Part shown: positions 1 to 18,020 of the stretch, in pieces
Layout: every line of letters begins with the position of its first letter
How positions within the stretch are numbered: the stretch's first letter is position 1
Origin: Lucifuga dentata
Lineage: Eukaryota > Chordata > Actinopteri > Ophidiiformes > Bythitidae
Length of the DNA: 64,000 nt
Direction: 5' to 3'
Assembly (NCBI GenBank): GCA_014773175.1
Contig: VXCM01000248.1
Span: forward strand, 160,209-224,208
Made by a program: the position numbers and the translations under genes
The notes under the pieces: generated by a model
Told to the model about the DNA's origin: nothing
Seen by the model: only the letters and a program-made list of their open reading frames with translations
Databases searched by the model: none

Positions 1-105
1 CCAACTGGCCTTTCTTTCTGGAGTTTCCATGTCCTCCTGAGTCTGCGTTGGTTTTTTCTCGGTGCTCCTGATTCCTCCCGCATCCAAAGACACACAGGTT
101 AAATA
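1..105. repeat. SINE body fragment (DANA/V-SINE type)
   Basis: The stretch reads like the body of a widespread fish tRNA-derived SINE: a 'tctttctggagtttccatgt' block, then 'tgctcctgattcctcccgca', then 'tccaaagacacacaggtta'. This matches the usual order 'tttctgtgtggagtttgcat', 'ccggtttcctcccacagtcc', 'aaagacatgcaggtta' that I know from zebrafish DANA-like elements. It lies in a ZNF341 intron beyond the last exon seen. The tRNA-like head is outside the window. A related body fragment is at 60490-60590 on the opposite strand, and a head fragment is at 35705-35785. Family naming is from memory. Confidence 0.5.
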
Positions 106-283
106 AGGAACTCTACAATGAGAACGTGAGCGACTTTGTGTGTGTCAGCCCAGTGATGGAGTGCCGACTTGTGCTGGACCCTGCTTCTAACACACTGACT
201 TCTGAGACACCCCCATGATCCTGCACAGGACAAGCATGTAGAGAATGGATGGAAGGCTTATTACATTTACATTAGCGTCTCAC

Positions 284-8161
<7,878 letters not shown>

Positions 8162-8559
8162 CTTGATGCTCTCCAGCTGCTGGATAGGCGCTCGATTATC
8201 AGGGTGCATGGTGCCTTCAAGTGTCATAAGAAAAGACGTAAACTCATGTTTTGAATTATGTGGTCGTGTGCAATCTACTACAAAATGTGTCAAATAATGA
8301 CATAATATCAGGTATAAAATTATAATATAATTATAATAATATCAGATATATAATGGTATTAGCTTCAACGCAGTCACCTTGGCAAATAAAAATATTAAAG
8401 AATAAGCGCTTTTTCCCGGTTCTTCCAAATAATTGCTTCACAAAAACATACACATAGGAAGTGACATTATTGTTTATAAATAACCAAATTTCGGCCACAA
8501 TAGTTTTAAACAGAAAACAATATCCGACTGATACTTGTAAGAATAGCAACATCCCAGCA

Positions 8560-8900
8560 TTTCACGGTTATTCTCCATTGAACCTAAATGCACGTCTCCG
8601 TCGATTAACGTACGCTCGGTAACGTGACAAACAGCTCAGTAGACCAATCACAGATCACCGGCTCCGCCCTCCGGAAAAAGCCTACTTTTTGACCAATAGC
8701 AACCCCTGAATTAGGACACGTGTTGGTTTCGCGGCAAAAAAGGTTTCGCGCGAAAACCCTCCAAGCCTTGTTTAGATGTAGATCAGCTGGGACAATAACA
8801 ACAATAACAGCGCATAACGGGGTCAGGACGGGACTTTTACGAACGGGCTGTGACCCGGGCGAGCACCGAAGGAACCAGAAAGTATTGTTTTAAAGGATGC
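8560..8900. promoter_or_regulatory. Divergent ZNF341/E2F1 promoter with CCAAT boxes, GC box and E-box
   Basis: This interval separates the first ZNF341 coding exon (minus) from the E2F1 gene (plus). It is the most CpG-rich part of the neighbourhood. CCAAT boxes are at 8644-8648 and 8693-8697, a 'ctccgccct' GC box at about 8662-8670, and a CACGTG E-box at 8717-8722. No TATA box is evident. The CCAAT-E2F order resembles cell-cycle promoters. Exact start sites cannot be read from the sequence. A 5' noncoding E2F1 exon between 8760 and 9853 is possible. Confidence 0.7.
8727..8756 (+). promoter_or_regulatory. Paired E2F sites (E2F1 autoregulatory element)
   Basis: TTTCGCGGC at 8727-8735 is followed eight bases later by the perfect palindrome TTTCGCGCGAAA at 8744-8755. 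Both fit the E2F/DP consensus TTTSSCGC. The mammalian E2F1 promoter carries a similar pair, which makes E2F1 self-activating and repressible through RB; the TTTCGCGGCAAAAA start of the pair looks the same from memory. The sites lie about 1.1 kb upstream of the E2F1 start codon. Confidence 0.85.
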
Positions 8901-9853
8901 GTGTGTATATCACCGGTTTATCTCCATCTTATTTTCAGTTTTGCCGGACTGCTTCCTGCGTGCCCCAACAAAACGAGGGTGTTGAAGAACTGCGGCTAAC
9001 TTAGCTAGTATGCTAATCTGACTTGTATTTTCATATGCAACATAAATCTGCTTGCTTCTGAAACATCTGCCGCTTCCATGTTTATACTCCAAGAAATGTG
9101 TCTAAGTTATGCTGCTGACGTTTGCATTGTGAACGTTATGTTTTGTTAGTTTAATCTGTTTAGAGGAGCTTCTGTAAAGTTTTACTAATTCAACTAACAC
9201 CGTCCTTACTGTATGGAGAAATTCTGTTGATTTGTCATAGTAAACAGCGAGTTCTGCGGCTGCAGCGAATTATTAGTTACCTTACTTCATTGTTTGTTGT
9301 TAGGAGCGAAGCTAAGCTAGCTGGTTAGCAGGGTGGGTAGCCGTTCATGGCAGTGTGGCCAGGCCTCGACTTCTTACTGTACTGACAGAAGGAATGAAAA
9401 CAAAAGATCAGCTAGCTCACATGCTAGCTTGCTAACCTCCAGCGTTTATTACTAAATCGAGCTGTGTGCTGTGCTTGCTTGGTAACATACAGTATCACCA
9501 GCTTAACCTCAAGCCATAGAATTTATATGCATTTAGCAAAAAAATTTTCTGTGTGCCAAATTTCCTTTTTGGCTGAACATCCTGATTTTCTGCTTCACCA
9601 TCAATCTAAGGTTTTAGCATTTAGTTTGCATGTATTTTACAATTTATGTGAAAGTTACATTGGTTAAATGTAATATAGTGTGTAAATGAGGGGATCACTT
9701 TTAGAAATGATCAAATTGCCAATGAACAACTGCAAGCAAACTTTGTGTAGCTTTAAGTGTTGTTCCATACATCCACTGAGTATGTCCTGTACAAGTTGGT
9801 GTTGATCCTCAGGCAAGCTACAGCATCTTAGTTGGACACTGTGAGACACTGCC

Positions 9854-12844
9854 ATGTCAGAGACTGTAATAACAGGACAGACGTCAGAGGATCTGTTGGC
9901 TGACTTTGAGACCATGCTGACCTCTGGGAGCATTGAACTGAGCGAGGACCACCAGATAGTGATCATCTCCAGCCCCACCAATGAGGGGCTCCACCCAGGG
10001 GTTGCTGCTCCCACCAGCACAGGAGAGATCCTGCTGTTTGCTACTCCACAAGGACCTGACGATGTAGGGATCCAGGACAAGAGACGACCAGCTCTGGGAA
10101 GACCTCCGGTGAGGGAGGGGGAGAGGAGGAGGAAGGGGTGGGGTGGGGTTAAAGGTGTGGGAAGAAAGAGGGGAGGAAAAGGTCAAGGAGCCAGAAAGTG
10201 AAAGAGACAGGAAAAGGTGCAGTGAGAAGGTAAATAATATTTACATAGGACACTCGCTGGAGGTTTAAATGTTACACCTGGATTGTAACATAATTTTATC
10301 TATGTGATTATGCTAAAGATATGAAATTTGCATGTTATTACTTACAGTAAGTACAGCATTATGGTAAAAAAAGATGTAAAAGATGGCATGGGTATTATCA
10401 TACAGTATATTTTAGTCCACCAGATCTGGATCCTTATCAGGATCTGGACCAAACTGCACCTATTGATTGTTTACTCTGGGGTAAATGTGATTTTTTTTTT
10501 TTTTTTTTTTTTTTTTTCCTTCATTGAATCAGTATATCACTTTGAAGAAACTGACACAGCTATTAAAAGCCCTTTCTCACAATGTTAAGAAATCATCTTC
10601 AAAAAAATTCCTGGATCCGGATTGACACCAAAATATTACGGCTTCTTCTGTAGACCATGCCCCCGTCTTCCACCATAACTTTCCAGAAATCCTGCTAACA
10701 AACAAACAAACGGATGAGGGTGAAAATATAAACTCTTTATCATGTATGTGTTTATGACTGCTTAATCCAGCGGTATGTTCAACCACCTGTTGCTGTACGA
10801 ATGCTTTTCATTCATTTTTTTCTTTCTAATGTTGTAAATGCATAATAATTAGAGCCTAATTGTTAATATTCTAGTATAGTTACCTTAAATATGCTTCTGT
10901 CTTATTCTCTAACCCCGCTTTTATTTTTCTGTTTCTGCAGGTGAAGAGGAAGTTGGATCTGGACAGCGACCATCAGTATGTCAGCACCATCCGATCGTCT
11001 ATCGGCCAGGCACCACCCTCTACACCTGCCCCTCCCAGAGGTACGCATGCACTCATACACAACTTTTTTTTTTAACATGCATGTACTCTTTGTACCTTCT
11101 GTGCGTAACAAACGAGTATAACTCAATTTTATTTCAAATTAGACTCACTGTATATCGTTTCTGAAATGAAGGCTGACATTAGCTGTTCCACAGGAAGTAT
11201 TTTCAAAACTACAGTACAAGAGCACAATATTTTTTTTTTAAAGCATACTAATGCCTTTTAGCTAATGAGGGCGAAGCTTTATTTAAAAAAAAAAAAAAGT
11301 CTTGCCTAGTGTAGTTTTAAGCAAAAATTTGAACTTCTCATCTCCTTTCAGTCCCTCGAGCCACGACGGAGAATTCGCGGTACAACACGTCCCTGAACCT
11401 GACCACCAAACGCTTCCTGCAGCTGCTGTCCCAGTCGTCTGACGGTGTGGTGGATCTGAACTGGGCCTCGCAGGTCCTGAATGTCCAGAAGAGACGGATT
11501 TACGATATCACCAACGTTCTGGAGGGAATCCACCTCATCTCCAAGAAGTCCAAGAATAATATCCAATGGCTGTGAGTGTAAAAAAAAAAAATGATTACAT
11601 TGTTAAACAGAAACACAAGAATGAAGGAGAAATTTGAAAATGAATTACTTTTGTAATTTGCAAATATGCAAGGTTTCTCTCTCTTTTTTTTTTTTTTTTT
11701 TTTTNAGGCAAGCGGACAAAATACCTTACAGATTTTTTTTTTCCTAGCGGTAATCACATTGACGGGGCGTTGGTTGCCCACCATAAGGATTTGCAGAAGC
11801 AAGTGTGTGACCTGACGGAAGCTGAGGAGCAGATGGACAAACTCATTTCCAAATGCAACATCCAGCTCAGACTTCTCACGGAGGACCCCCAAAACAAGAA
11901 ATATCCTTTCAGCCAATATCTGCTGCCCTGAGTTACGATCAGACTCTCTCTGCTAAGTCCTGGCGCTAGCATGTTCTCATGATGACCCAGGAAACGGATC
12001 CTAGCCTCCATAAAAGTTTGTTGACTGACCTCTAACATTTGCAGTTGATTGCCCCAAGTCAAGTATAAAAACTGGCTTTTCCGTTTTGAGTTCTTTCACA
12101 TGTAAATTATAAGTGCCTGTTAAAAATAAGTGGATGGAAACCTTTACACTTTCTGATACGCTGGTAAGGTTAAGATTAAAGAACCAGAATGATCTGGCAG
12201 CGTGCTACTCCCAGATTAACCTGGACAGGACATGAGAGGTCTTCACGGCTCCATTCATGGGAAACTAGGCCAGACTCAGGACCCAAACTTAGTCCTGTGC
12301 TGTTACTGCAGGTTAGGGCTGAGCAATAAATCGATTTAATCGATTAATTCGAGTTTACGTTTTGGTACGATGTGTAAAATGGCTGAATCGGAAAATCGAG
12401 TTTTTTGTTTTTTTGTTTTTTTTAAACTACTATCTATTTTTAACAGGGAAAATGCAGCAGTGAGTCGTTCTCCGTCAATCAAGCCCATTCCTGTTTCCTG
12501 CGCATTAAACCTACAAGCCTTGTGTATACTTTTGCGTGTCAGCGAGGGTCCGTGGCTCCACCTGCAGTCTTACCAATCAACGGTCCGTCACGTTCGCTGA
12601 TGTCACGCCCACAAAGCTTTCAGCAGGTCACATGCTAGCAAGATGGCAACAAACACTTATACTGAAGATGAGCTCGTTTCTAAAAAAGGTAACGTCTCTT
12701 CATCATTTGGAAGTTGTTCGGTTTTGCNAGCATCAAGAGGCAGCAGACAGGAAGCTGGACATCGCTGCTAAAACCTTTCAGTTTAAAAGGTTTTAGTTAG
12801 AAAGTCCGACAATTTATTAAATAAAGAAAATACTCATTTGAATT

Positions 12845-12884
<40 letters not shown>

Positions 12885-15410
12885 NAAAAAAAAAAAAAAA
12901 AAAACGATTTAAGTTGAAAATCGGCCATCAGTGTGAAAAAAAAATCGAGATTTTATCTTTAGGCCATATTGCCCAGCCCTACTGCAGGTCTTGGTCTGGA
13001 TGATCTGTGGATTCAAGCAGACTCTCAATCAGCAATGATCTAGACCTCTACCAGACGCCTCAAATACAAAGGCTGCAAAGAGAGATTTTATGACTGACAT
13101 TTTTAAAATGTGCAGTAAAAGACGTTTAATTTTACCAGCTATTGACAGAGAAGCCCATTCCTAGAAGCCGACAGGTGGAAGACAGCATTCATGCCATGTG
13201 TTACACCCATGACAGCAGCATTGCGTTCCTTAATCCCTGTTTGTGTCACGCTGGGTTACGTGCGCTGCCAGGACTTGAGGAAGTCATTTGATTTGCCGGA
13301 CCAGTTGGTCATGGTGATCAGAGCTCCGCCGGAGACCCAGATGCAGGTTTCTGAGCCCTGTGAGGTACAGAACTCAAAAATAACCTTCATTTAAGGTAGC
13401 TACGTTTTTTTTTACGGTGATAAACATGTCTTTGTGTTTGTTTCAGGGTTATCAGGTGTCTCTGAAGAGCACGCGGGGTCCCATCAATGTCTTCCTCTGC
13501 CCACAAGACAGCTCCGGCACCTGCAGCCCTGTGACAGGAAGTAGTCCCTCAAAACCCAGTGCCGAGCCCGACCTGGCCGCATCTCCCGCACGACCTACTG
13601 AACAAGCACAACGCAGAACCACCACGTCCACCGTGGAAGAGGCGGGCTCACCGTCACCAGCATCCACAACATCCACGGTGACCGCAGCCTCCCAGCAGGA
13701 TCCACCAAACCTGGTGTTAGCAGGAGACACAGGTGGGCTTTCACCTTTTTCACCAAATAACTGCATATTAATAAGTCTCATGCATGGTTAGCATAACAGC
13801 AGAGTGATTGTGCTGAAGGCCATGACGTTGTTTATCCTGATAACATGTCGGACGTTGGCGTTATCCTCCTCTTATCTCCAGCTGTTTGTCTGATGATTTT
13901 AGCTGCTACTTCTTTTACTTTTTCTCTCTTTAAAGGACCATACCATCCATTTTGCAAGTTTGAGCCTAATATATTAAATTTTCATACACGTAAGGTTACT
14001 GGCAATCATTTCCCAAAGCATGCTACTGGAACGGTGAATTAAAAATGTTTTTCCTACCTTCCAGACCAGCATTCTGGTACACTATTAAAATCAACTTGTT
14101 GATACTTAAAACGTTGTTGGGATAGGTAAATCATTATCGTGAACAAGATGTGTATTCAGGTTTTTTTCCAAAGTTTTGNCGTTGTTGGGATAGGTAAATC
14201 ATTATCGTGAACAAGATGTGTATTCAGGTTTTTTTCCAAAGTTTTGTAATTTTAGCATATAAAGAGTGAATGTATGCCTCCATCGGGAATATAGTCCCAA
14301 AAGAAGACCTGCGGTTATCAAATAATTTAAATGACTGTGACTTCATAAGGCTGTGTAACTATTAGCAGGAGAAACATGGATTTTTAAGGTGGATGTATCA
14401 CTTGAATATTTGATTTTGAAAGATTAAGAGATTTAGCAAAATATCAGGAAAGTTGAAATGTGGTTTTATCCTTTGGGAAATGATTGTCTGTAACATAACA
14501 TGTATGAAAATTGAATATATTAGGCTCAAGCATGTAAAATGGGTGGTATGGTCCTTNTAACATAACATGTATGAAAATTGAATATATTAGGCTCAAGCAT
14601 GTAAAATGGGTGGTATGGTCCTTAAAATGATCCACCTACAAAAATAAGCTCCAGCAAATGTCCATATCTAGAAGTAAACCAGTTTTTTATCAGAGTTTGC
14701 ACTGAGTCATCACGTTCAGTGAATAAGTCGTCTCTTCTCTGAAGCTTCACAGTTTTTAATGTGAAGCAGCAGCAGGTGATGAATCAGATATTAAGCATGA
14801 GATTTTTAGTCATATATTTTTGTTGGTTGGGATTTTCCTGTGCAAAACCAAACTTAACCAAGGAGGAAATTCAGCAAACAATCAGCATTCATTGATTTGG
14901 CTCAAAGTAAATGAACTACAGGTTTGAAAACAATTCTAAACTCGATATACGTGAGTCTTTTCCCTGTTATTATTTACTGTGAAATGGTATATTTTGGCTG
15001 CTAAACATCTGGTTAGCTTCTGCTAGCTCTTGTTACATTTTTAAAAGTAATAAACTGCTTAATCTGTAATAATTAAAATATATCACTTCACTTTGTTTTT
15101 TGTGGCATGTTGGTTGCAGATGACATTTATCTCCCAAACTTTTTTTTTTTTTTTTTTTTTTTTAACAGAATCTCTGCTGGGCAGCGACCCGTTCTCCAAC
15201 CTGGAGGACATGCCCGACTTTAACTTCTCGCCCCTCTCCTCCTCTGACTTCCTGAACGGAGAGGGCCTCCCTCTCCCATTGGACAGTTTCATCAACCTGT
15301 CACCGCCCCACAGCCACGACTACCACTTTGGACTGGAAGACCATGAGGGCATCAGCGAACTGTTTGATTGTGATTTCGGCGACCTATCGCAGGTTTTGGA
15401 GGGGAGTTAG
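9854..15410 (+). CDS. e2f1: E2F1, cell-cycle transcription factor (7 coding exons, 456 aa)
   Basis: E2F1 binds DNA with a DP partner at S-phase genes and is held inactive by RB. Coding exons: 9854-10108, 10941-11040, 11352-11571, 11748-11900, 13250-13364, 13447-13732, 15169-15410; phases agree and the total is 1371 bp with the stop. Residues 73-90 hold the cyclin A-binding-type segment ([15 protein letters not shown]). About 128-192 form the winged-helix DNA-binding domain with [13 protein letters not shown]. From about 193 come the dimerisation heptads and marked box ([20 protein letters not shown]). About 427-449 is the RB-binding activation motif ending [10 protein letters not shown]. The start is the only ATG giving the family-like N-terminus with an IVIIS segment. 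The gene is head-to-head with ZNF341. Everything needed for function appears intact. Confidence 0.96.
10395..10735 (-). repeat. Interspersed repeat, opposite-strand copy of the 7546 family
   Basis: Read on the minus strand, the stretch has 'tttgtttgtttgttagcagg', 'atttctggaaagttatggtg', 'aagccgtaatattttggtgt', 'caatccggatcc' in the order of the same animal repeat as 7546-7760. A T-run interrupts it at 10491-10517. It lies in E2F1 intron 1. Confidence 0.45.
11901..13249 (+). other. e2f1: U12-type AT-AC intron of E2F1
   Basis: No GT donor or AG acceptor joins exons 4 and 5 in frame. The intron instead begins ATATCCTTT right after ...AACAAGAA and ends ...GTGTCAC before GCTGGGTTAC. A perfect minor-spliceosome branch motif TTCCTTAAT lies at 13226-13234, about 16 bases before the end. 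Joining at these points gives [10 protein letters not shown], the expected E2F1 sequence, in phase 2. Mammalian E2F1 is one of the classic AT-AC intron genes, so this is an old intron kept in place. A hAT element sits inside it. Confidence 0.92.
12314..12981. mobile_element. Non-autonomous hAT element with 8-bp target duplication
   Basis: The element begins 'tagggctgagcaata' and ends 'tattgcccagccct' plus 'a', an inverted pair. It is flanked by the exact 8-bp duplication CTGCAGGT (12306-12313 and 12982-12989). TIRs with 8-bp duplications define hAT transposons. The interior holds 'aatcgatttaatcgatt' and 'aaaaaaaatcgagat' blocks common in fish copies and no transposase. Two Ns (12727, 12885) and long T/A runs show that assembly is weak here. 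It lies within the U12 intron of E2F1. Confidence 0.85.
13934..14621. mobile_element. TTAA-flanked MITE, copy 1 (E2F1 intron 6)
   Basis: The left end 'aggaccataccatccatttt' and right end 'gggtggtatggtcc' are inverted copies; the TIR runs for about 85 bp through 'gcctaatatattaaattttcatac'. TTAA lies at both edges (13930-13933, 14622-14625). Two single-N artefacts with exact ~65-bp repeats (14179, 14557) inflate its length. There is no transposase. Further copies are at 17430, 24451, 31476, 37440, 40245 and 63710. Confidence 0.8.
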
Positions 15411-16434
15411 AGGAAAAGAATGAGGAGAGGAGGAACGGAGTCTCTGCAGGAGATGTTTTACAGACCAGGCTGACCAGAAACCACACTTAATGTTTTAATA
15501 GTAGGATACTTGCCCTTGATTTTTCCTAAATAGCGTCCTCTAGCGACTCTCTCCAAATTTGTACAGCACATTATTGGCACTTCTCTTTGGCCATTTAAGC
15601 ATTCTAGACAAAATTTTAGCTTTAGTATAGCTATTTAATTTATTTATATGACTGTTTTTGATGTCTTGTACTGAGCGAGGTTTTGATGTTGATATTTAAT
15701 CTGAGTGGATTGTGCAGGTTTGTGTGTGGGCGTGGACTCATAGGGCTGGTTTCCTTTGTGCAGGTTAGTTTACATGGCTTCACGGACTGGTTTCCCCATA
15801 GAGGAAGAGTTTGCCGTCCAGACATTTGGGCTAAAAGAGCGTCGATGAAACCCGACCGTGCAGATTCAGGGCTCAGCTTTCCAAAAGCATCTTGGAACTC
15901 TAATTTCAGATCCTTTTTTTTTCATTCTGTTTATAAGGAAGTTATTTTAAGCAAAACAGAAGTAGAGGCCTCTTTATCATTAATTCTTTTAAAAAAACAA
16001 ATTGATATCCTTGTAGATGTGCATAAAATCTGTTAGATCTACTTTCTAGTAGACGCTTATATGATTCCCACAAAACACACTGAGATATGAAATAGTACCC
16101 GAGAAACAGACTGGGTACATAAATTGTCCAGTGTCATCAAACCCACAATTTGTGGAGTGGGGGAATATTGGGTCAGTTGGGAACTTTATATATCATAATT
16201 TATGAAAAAATGAGCTTAAGTTAGATTACACAGCAAACAAACCCAAAAATGGTTCATTTGCTGGCGAACGTAAAATAGACTGAGATGCTTTTGGCAACCA
16301 AACCTGCTCTGTACAAATAAAAGTGAACACAGGAGTGTAATGACATTTTGAATCTTAGTCATTTTTCTTCAAGTCACTTTTTACTTTGCCATGAAAACAT
16401 TCCCATGGTAACTCTTGGGTGCTTGGACTTTTAA
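15411..16434 (+). other. e2f1: E2F1 3' UTR and possible polyadenylation signal
   Basis: The sequence after the E2F1 stop has no exon-like ORF. It contains TATTTAATTTATTTATA-type AU-rich text near 15630-15650, as in short-lived mRNAs. A canonical AATAAA at 16316-16321 is the first convincing polyadenylation signal. The real 3' end could be anywhere before the TTAA element at 16435. Confidence 0.45.
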
Positions 16435-16810
16435 AGGGGACATATAATGTTTTTTTTAAAAATGTATTTTTCCCTCATTTTTCTATAGCGATATAGCAGA
16501 GAGTTTGTGTTGAATGTTGCGAAACTTGAGGTTCGCACTTACAGAAATGTATCCAGTAAGACAACCCTATAGATTATGAATTTCCCTGAAAGCTTTGTTT
16601 TTAATTAGCGCTTTTCTTCAGCCACATGTTGACATCAACATGTAACGGAACCGTGAAGTACGAGGCCAGCGAGCGTCTGACTAATCAGAATAAAGCAGAC
16701 TTAAGCCGCCTGTTTTCACTCTGTGCACGACGGTGCTGCAGCAAGAGAGAGAGAGAAAGAATAAGTGTAGCCGTAAATGAAAACAACATGGAAATCTGTA
16801 TATGTCTCCT
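16435..16810. mobile_element. Second TTAA-flanked MITE family
   Basis: The ends 'aggggacatataatg' and 'tgtatatgtctcct' form an imperfect inverted repeat, with TTAA directly outside both (16431-16434, 16811-16814). Like the 17430 family it starts AGG and uses TTAA, but the interior is unrelated. TTAA duplications point to piggyBac- or Kolobok-type transposases acting in trans. No coding sequence is inside. Confidence 0.6.
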
Positions 16811-17164
16811 TTAAAAGTCATTTTAAGGTAGAAACTGGCAGAAATGTGATTTTGAAGAAAAAAGCAAATTTGATTTAAAGGACCTTCTGTTGGTTAATAG
16901 GAAACCAGGTAATAATAATAATAATAAAAATAAAAATAGACTGCTGGAGTTTGCTAGCAGGTAAAAAGTAATACTGAGTGCATTGTTAGTTAGCTAGCAG
17001 GGTGTGAAGCTGTCGTCTCAGGTGATTGGAGCAGAGCAAAGTCTGAATGTTTTTGATGCAGGCAGGGTGAGAGTAGCTGTTTAGATGCATTTCACGGACA
17101 TCATGTAGGTCAACAGTAGATTTTATTTGGAAAATTGTTGAAGATTTTTCTAGTTAGGGTTTCA

Positions 17165-17400
17165 GGTGATAAGCGCTGAGCTGGCCGTTTCTTTTCTGTA
17201 TATTGGGAACTGAGCGGTGACTCCCAACCTCGCCGCGATGCAACCTTGAAGCAGTTCTCTGCCGCCGTGATCAAAGTTCATCCGCATTCAGCTTTGACAT
17301 TCTGTTTGCCGTGACCTTCATAACGCGCAACCGATGGGCGAACAATTCGGAACAACTCATGAAACAGAAGTGATGCAACAATGGAGAAGCACAGAGCGAA
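17165..17400 (+). repeat. Interspersed repeat shared with 58490-58690
   Basis: Order and wording match 58490-58690: 'gctgagctgg', 'ggaactgagcggtgactccc', 'gatgcaaccttga', 'ctctgc.gc', 'tcaaagttca', 'ttcagctttg', 'gccggtgacctt' type blocks, then 'gcaacaatggag'. Two diverged copies 41 kb apart indicate an interspersed element. Neither has a coding frame. I do not recognise the family. Confidence 0.5.
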
Positions 17401-17429
17401 TTTTAAGAGTTGCAGAAACACAACTTTAA

Positions 17430-18016
17430 AGGACCATACCACCCATTTTTCACGTTTGAGCCTAATATATTCAATTTTCATACACGTAACATTACTGACA
17501 ATCATTTCCCAAAGCATACTACTGGGACAGTGAATTAAAAATGTTTTCCCCAGACCGCCATCGATTTCAGTTCATTCTGATATGCTATTAAAATCAATTT
17601 GTTGATACTTGAAATGTTCTTGGGATAGGTAATCCATCATCATGAATAACTCTTGTATTCTGGTTTGGGTTTTTTTTTTGTTTTTTTTTTTTGGAAGTTT
17701 TGTAATTTTAGTGTTTTAAGCGCAGTAAAAAGGATGGAATGAATGTATGGGACTAATATAGTCCCAAAAGAAGACCTGCATTTATCGAAAAATTTAAAGG
17801 ACCGTGACTTCATAAGGCTGTGTTTATTAGAAGGTGAAACATGGATTTTTAAGGTGGGTGTATCGCTTGAATATTTGATTTTGAAAAATTAAGAGATTTT
17901 GCAAAATATCAGGAAAGCTGAAATACGGTTTATCCTTTGGGAAATGATTGTCAGTAACATCACGTATGAAAATTGAATATATTAGGCTCAAACCTGCAAA
18001 ATGGTGGTATGGTCCT
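17430..18016. mobile_element. TTAA-flanked MITE, copy 2 (intact reference copy, 587 bp)
   Basis: This is the cleanest copy: TTAA (17426-17429), left TIR 'aggaccataccacccatttt' running to 'caatcatttcccaaag', interior, right TIR from 'cctttgggaaatgattgtca' to 'tggtggtatggtcct', TTAA (18017-18020). The interior carries 'cagttcattctgatatgcta' and 'agtcccaaaagaagacctgc', found in the other copies. It has no ORF and depends on a transposase in trans. Confidence 0.85.
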
Positions 18017-18020
18017 TTAA

